Position numbers and translations under genes: made by a program
The notes under the pieces: model-generated
Told to the model about the DNA's origin: nothing
Databases searched by the model: none
Seen by the model: the letters and a program-made list of their open reading frames with translations, nothing else
NCBI RefSeq assembly: GCF_010233585.1
Contig: NZ_CP045997.1
Coordinates: 4,352,236 to 4,369,298 of the forward strand
Length of the DNA stretch: 17,063 nucleotides
Reading direction: 5' to 3'
Origin: Spirosoma endbachense
GTDB taxonomy: Bacteria; Bacteroidota; Bacteroidia; Cytophagales; Spirosomataceae
Shown: piece after piece, positions 13,904 to 17,063 of the stretch
Layout of the letters: each line of letters begins with the position of its first letter
How positions within the stretch are numbered: the first letter of the stretch is position 1

Positions 13904-16048
13904 AGAAATATTCATGTATTGTCTCAGATAATTGGGCGTTTTTTGAGATAGTACACTCGCTTGACTCAAAGCAGGTAATTGAATTACGAACTCGGTACTT
14001 TCTCCTTCCAGACTTTCCACCGTCAGGCTGCCACCGTGCCCTTTGGTGACAATATCATAACTCAAACTCAGCCCTAATCCGGTACCTTCTCCGGTGGGTT
14101 TGGTCGTAAAGAAAGGCTGGAAAATCTTGCCTTTCAATGTGTCTAGAATGCCCGTCCCGTTGTCGCTCACCCGAATTTCGGTATACCCATTGAGCTGCCT
14201 CGTGCTGACCCTGACCGTGGGTTGGTAATCTGGCGAAGCCGTTAACTGTTTGTCTTTGACGGCATAGAACGCGTTATTATACAGATTTAACAACACCCGC
14301 CCAATTTCTTGCGGTACCACCTCTAGGAGCCCTGAATCAGGCTCAAAATCAGTGACCAACTCCGCGTTAAATTCCTTGTCTTTAGCCTTTAACCCATGAT
14401 AAGCCAGCTTGAGGTATTCATCGGCCAGAACATTGAGGTCGGTAGGGTGTTTTTCACCCGTATCGGTGCGAGAGTGTTCAAGCATGCCTTTAACAATGGC
14501 CGAGGCCCGACCACCATGATGGTTGATCTTTTGGAGGTTTTGTTTCAAGTCGACTAGGATTTCGGCTTCTAATTTGGTGTCGCGGTCGGCTCTTTGCTGC
14601 TCCTCTTCGAGTTCGGTAACTAACTCCGCACTCACTTCCGAAAAGTTGTTGACGAAGTTCAAAGGGTTCTGAATCTCGTGGGCGATACCTGCCGTTAGCT
14701 CACCCAGGCTGGCCATTTTCTCCTTTTGGATGAGTTGGGTTTGGGTGGCACGTAGCTCGATTAGGGCGTTTTCAGCTTTGGTCCGTTGGATGTTAATCTC
14801 TTCTTTTTGCTGGTACAAAATGAGATTGGCCTTTTGTTTCTGGGTATAGCCATACACGATCAATCCCAGCAAGGCCACCAGCATACCAACTCCATACAGC
14901 AGATAGGTTCGTTGTTGAATTTGCTTTTGGAGTTGGGCGGCTGTGAGCTGCTGCTCAAAGTGGAGGGCCGTTTCTTTTTTGTCGAACTCATACTGAAGGG
15001 TGGCAACGGCAATCTTGTTGGCGTTTTGCTGGTTAATGACCAGGTCTTTGGTTTTGATAAAGTCCTTGAAACTGGCAAAAGCGGCCTGTGGCTCGCCCAG
15101 CGCATCCTGAACCTGACTCCGGATTTGATAGGCTTGATACAAGTAGGGTAAATCGCCCCGTTCTTTTGCCAGCACCACGGCACTGTCAGCATAGGCATTG
15201 GCGTTTTGTAACGTATGGGTTTTACTGCTCTTTTGTAGTGTCGTTAAAGAAGTGGCATTGCTATCCGTAGCAATTTTAAAATTCAGCTTGCTAAGGTTAC
15301 TGTAAACTCTTATCAATATGGCTTTATTTCCAGTTGCTTTACTCAGGTTCAGCCCGTTTTGCAGATAACTGAGCGCTTGCGGATAATTGGCCAGGTTGAG
15401 ATAGGTCTGCCCCAGGTCATTGAAAATATTTTCCTTATCTAGACGTTGAAACCCTATGTCTTCCAGTAGCTTCAACGATTTTAGCTGATAGTCCAGTGCT
15501 TTGGCAAACTCACCTTGTTCGCTGTATACGTTACCTATATTCCCTTGCCAAAGAAACACGCCTCTTTTATTGCCTAATTCCTTAGCCCCTTTCAAGGCTT
15601 TTCCAAAATAGGCTAAGGCTTTGGGATAATTGGCCATTAAAAAATAAATGCCGCCCACATTGCCGGTTATGGTACTAATCCGGTTTTTGTCTTTTAGTTC
15701 TTCAGCCATTCTCAAACCACTCAAATAGGCCGTCAAGGCTTGGGGATAATCGGATTTAGTGAAATAAAGATTTCCTAAACGAGTATAGGCGGCCGCTATG
15801 CCTTTTTTCCAGGTCAATCGCTGGGCAAGTGCCAAAGCCTGACTGGCATAGTTGATCCCTTCGTTAAGGTTACTATTTAGATACTCATTGCCTATGCCGT
15901 TTAGCAGCTTAACGCGGTTGGTATCGGGTTTGACGCGGGGCAATTCGGCCAACAACGAATCCAGACGGGCTTGTCCAACTTTGGCTTGGGCGAAGGCAAC
16001 ACCATGAGGGAGATTGAGTAACACACAAATCAGTAAAAGTCGGAGCAT
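13880..16048 (-). CDS. TPR-sensor membrane histidine kinase
   Basis: About 722 aa from ATG 16048, chosen because it starts a Sec signal peptide (MLRLLLICVLLNLPHGVAFA); the frame also opens at TTG 16087. The periplasmic part carries several tetratricopeptide repeats (such as SDYPQALTAYLSGLRMAEEL, ANYPKALAYFGKALKGAKEL and GEFAKALDYQLKSLKLLEDI). One transmembrane helix lies at about 380-400 (YLLYGVGMLVALLGLIVYGY), then a coiled coil. The phosphoacceptor segment GELTAGIAHEIQNPLNFVNN has its His near residue 455. The HATPase_c domain has an N-box (LLNLYNNAFYAV, about 586-597), DNGTGI and GTGLGLSLSYDIV. No receiver or DNA-binding domain is attached. A divergent receiver gene lies 341 bp away and is the obvious partner. 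The last 28 or so residues beyond the kinase fold are read through site E. Confidence 0.92.
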   Translation of the reverse strand: MLRLLLICVLLNLPHGVAFAQAKVGQARLDSLLAELPRVKPDTNRVKLLNGIGNEYLNSNLNEGINYASQALALAQRLTWKKGIAAAYTRLGNLYFTKSDYPQALTAYLSGLRMAEELKDKNRISTITGNVGGIYFLMANYPKALAYFGKALKGAKELGNKRGVFLWQGNIGNVYSEQGEFAKALDYQLKSLKLLEDIGFQRLDKENIFNDLGQTYLNLANYPQALSYLQNGLNLSKATGNKAILIRVYSNLSKLNFKIATDSNATSLTTLQKSSKTHTLQNANAYADSAVVLAKERGDLPYLYQAYQIRSQVQDALGEPQAAFASFKDFIKTKDLVINQQNANKIAVATLQYEFDKKETALHFEQQLTAAQLQKQIQQRTYLLYGVGMLVALLGLIVYGYTQKQKANLILYQQKEEINIQRTKAENALIELRATQTQLIQKEKMASLGELTAGIAHEIQNPLNFVNNFSEVSAELVTELEEEQQRADRDTKLEAEILVDLKQNLQKINHHGGRASAIVKGMLEHSRTDTGEKHPTDLNVLADEYLKLAYHGLKAKDKEFNAELVTDFEPDSGLLEVVPQEIGRVLLNLYNNAFYAVKDKQLTASPDYQPTVRVSTRQLNGYTEIRVSDNGTGILDTLKGKIFQPFFTTKPTGEGTGLGLSLSYDIVTKGHGGSLTVESLEGESTEFVIQLPALSQASVLSQKTPNYLRQYMNISSSHFGGF

Positions 16049-16389
16049 GGTGGGGAGGTCAAGCGGAGAATTTAGCAAGCTAACCAAATAAAGTCAGGTT
16101 GTCTGCTCAAAGGTCAGCCTGATTACTGAGAAAAACTGTCAGATTCGGGGCATATGCCATCTAATCGTCAGGAATTGGGCGTAAAATACGGGTTTAATGG
16201 TCTATTTCTGATCCACGGATGAACAGCCGGATTACCGTTAGTATTAAACGCTTCTTTAGATTTTAACAAGGCGGCTGGGACTACTTCTTTTAAAATCTGT
16301 GGACCATTCCCTCATTCGTAAAAACAAAATGCGTAATTATGGGTATTGACGGCATGAGCTCATACTAGTTCATAATCAACGATTTATTT
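16049..16389. other. Divergent intergenic region between kinase and response regulator
   Basis: Noncoding and presumably holding both promoters. Perfect 10-bp palindromes GGCATATGCC (16149-16158) and ATGAGCTCAT (16354-16363) could bind dimeric regulators. An ATTGGGCGT string (about 16174-16182) resembles the GGGCGTTT motif that follows sites A, C and E but has no dyad beside it. No promoter box is clear. Confidence 0.35.
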
Positions 16390-16815
16390 GTGCCACTCAA
16401 AGGACCAATTATTTGCATTGAAGACGATAAGGACGACCAACTTTTAATAGGGGAAGCCATTAAGGAATTACAACTTCCTAATGAGGTGTGCTTTTTTATT
16501 GATGGTGAGGCTGCACTCGAATTCCTAAACGCTACGACGAAAAAACCATTTCTGATCTTGTGCGATACCAATCTACCGATCATGAATGGCATTGAATTGC
16601 GTAAACGTCTGAGTGAAAACGAATATCTCCGGCGTAAATCGATTCCGTTTGTATTCGTTACGACCTCTGTCAATCCAGCCCTAGTTCAAACCGCTTACGA
16701 TATAACCGTTCAAGGTTATTTCAAGAAACCATACTCCTACATCGATCTAAAACAACAGATCAAACTGATCATAGCCTATTGGAGTGAATGTCTTCATCCT
16801 TACAGCGAACTATAG
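16390..16815 (+). CDS. Single-domain response regulator (CheY-like receiver)
   Basis: A 141-aa receiver domain with a GTG start at 16390; a stop lies in frame at 16366 and no other good start follows it. The acidic pocket is Glu11-Asp12-Asp13 (IEDDKDD). The phosphoacceptor is Asp59 in LILCDTNLPIMNG. The switch Thr is in FVTTS (about 90-93), and the conserved Lys is in GYFKKP (Lys112/113). There is no output domain, so it should act by protein contact or as a relay, as is common for Rcp1-like receivers in Bacteroidota. It is divergent from the TPR histidine kinase, its likely phosphodonor. The 121 bp after it up to the circle junction hold only site F. Confidence 0.9.
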   Translation: MPLKGPIICIEDDKDDQLLIGEAIKELQLPNEVCFFIDGEAALEFLNATTKKPFLILCDTNLPIMNGIELRKRLSENEYLRRKSIPFVFVTTSVNPALVQTAYDITVQGYFKKPYSYIDLKQQIKLIIAYWSECLHPYSEL

Positions 16816-16924
16816 TAATTAATTAATATTCTGGTGATGAGATCAAGGGGCACGTTTCTCACTTTGGGAAGTAAGTACGAAAATTGTAGGTAGCTGGTCA
16901 ACCAATAAACGGTGGTTGACTTAA

Positions 16925-16951
16925 TCTCATTTAACGCTCCTATTTGAGACA
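16925..16951 (+). repeat. Site F: module-delimiting dyad repeat at the window junction
   Basis: TCTCA (16925-16929), seven bases ending ACG, CTCC (16937-16940), five bases, then GAGACA (16946-16951). The overlap copy starts at this CTCC, so bases 1-15 repeat the right half. In the circle it separates the response regulator from the RES toxin gene (convergent). The dyad TCTCA/TGAGA is perfect over five bases. Confidence 0.82.
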
Positions 16952-17063
16952 GAGGAACGTTCGTAATGTTCCCTACTTAATTAGTTGGCCATTATCTAAT
17001 TAGTGTCCGCGTCGTGAAGGATCATACAGACGCTCATCAATCTCGAATACTTCCGATCCGACG
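16937..17063. repeat. Terminal direct repeat, second copy (circular overlap)
   Basis: Exact copy of bases 1-127. It contains the right half of site F and, from 17000, the 3' end of the RES toxin gene on the minus strand. It should be counted once when the circle is closed at 16,936 bp. Confidence 0.93.

Noticed and set aside
14786..15270. Frames on both strands inside the histidine kinase gene
   Set aside because: They are shadows of the TPR/transmembrane region, with compositions expected of out-of-frame reading.
2128..16951. Dispersed repeats as a CRISPR array or iterons
   Set aside because: Copies are 1.3-5.3 kb apart with genes between, so neither regular spacers nor tandem iterons are present.

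Overview
The window is best read as one circular DNA molecule. Bases 1-127 recur exactly at 16937-17063, so the unique circle is 16,936 bp. An exact 127-bp end overlap is what a de Bruijn assembler using k=127 leaves on a closed circle. The gene content points to a Bacteroidota (Cytophagales, Spirosoma-like) host: an OMP_b-brl_3-type receptor with an N-terminal carboxypeptidase-like domain, long MacB/FtsX permeases, a TPR-sensor histidine kinase, DUF5990 and a DUF4172-Fic protein. The host assignment is an inference from families and style, not a search result. I recognise no replication, partition, relaxase or conjugation gene.

The most striking feature is its modular layout. Six copies (A-F) of an imperfect dyad of about 28-32 bp, with arms TCTCA / GAGACGA around an asymmetric ACGCTCC or ACCCTCC core, lie in the same orientation between genes and cut the circle into six cassettes: F-A, RES/Xre NAD-degrading toxin-antitoxin pair plus an IS-truncated ADP-ribosylglycohydrolase; A-B, ECF sigma/anti-sigma pair, small membrane protein, outer-membrane receptor and DUF5990 protein; B-C, Fic AMP-transferase and serine recombinase; C-D, lipoprotein alpha/beta hydrolase; D-E, ABC-type permease; E-F, histidine kinase and response regulator. 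The arrangement resembles pdif modules of Acinetobacter plasmids or cassette arrays, but the repeat does not look like a canonical dif site. The serine recombinase in cassette B-C is one candidate enzyme.

Within cassettes the genes form plausible units. The antitoxin precedes the toxin and has a palindromic operator. The sigma factor overlaps its membrane-anchored putative anti-sigma factor by ATGA and diverges from a small membrane protein across a perfect 36-bp inverted repeat. The Fic gene is preceded by four copies of an ATAACTC/GAGTTAT motif. The histidine kinase and single-domain response regulator are divergent. Older mobile-element traffic is visible as a C-terminal scrap of an ISL3-family transposase that replaces the 5' end of the ADP-ribosylglycohydrolase gene.

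Stretches without recognisable genes are 3671-3838, 6287-6688, 7136-7695, 8812-9104, 10897-11394 and 16049-16389. They hold hairpins, site copies or possible gene remnants, as described below.
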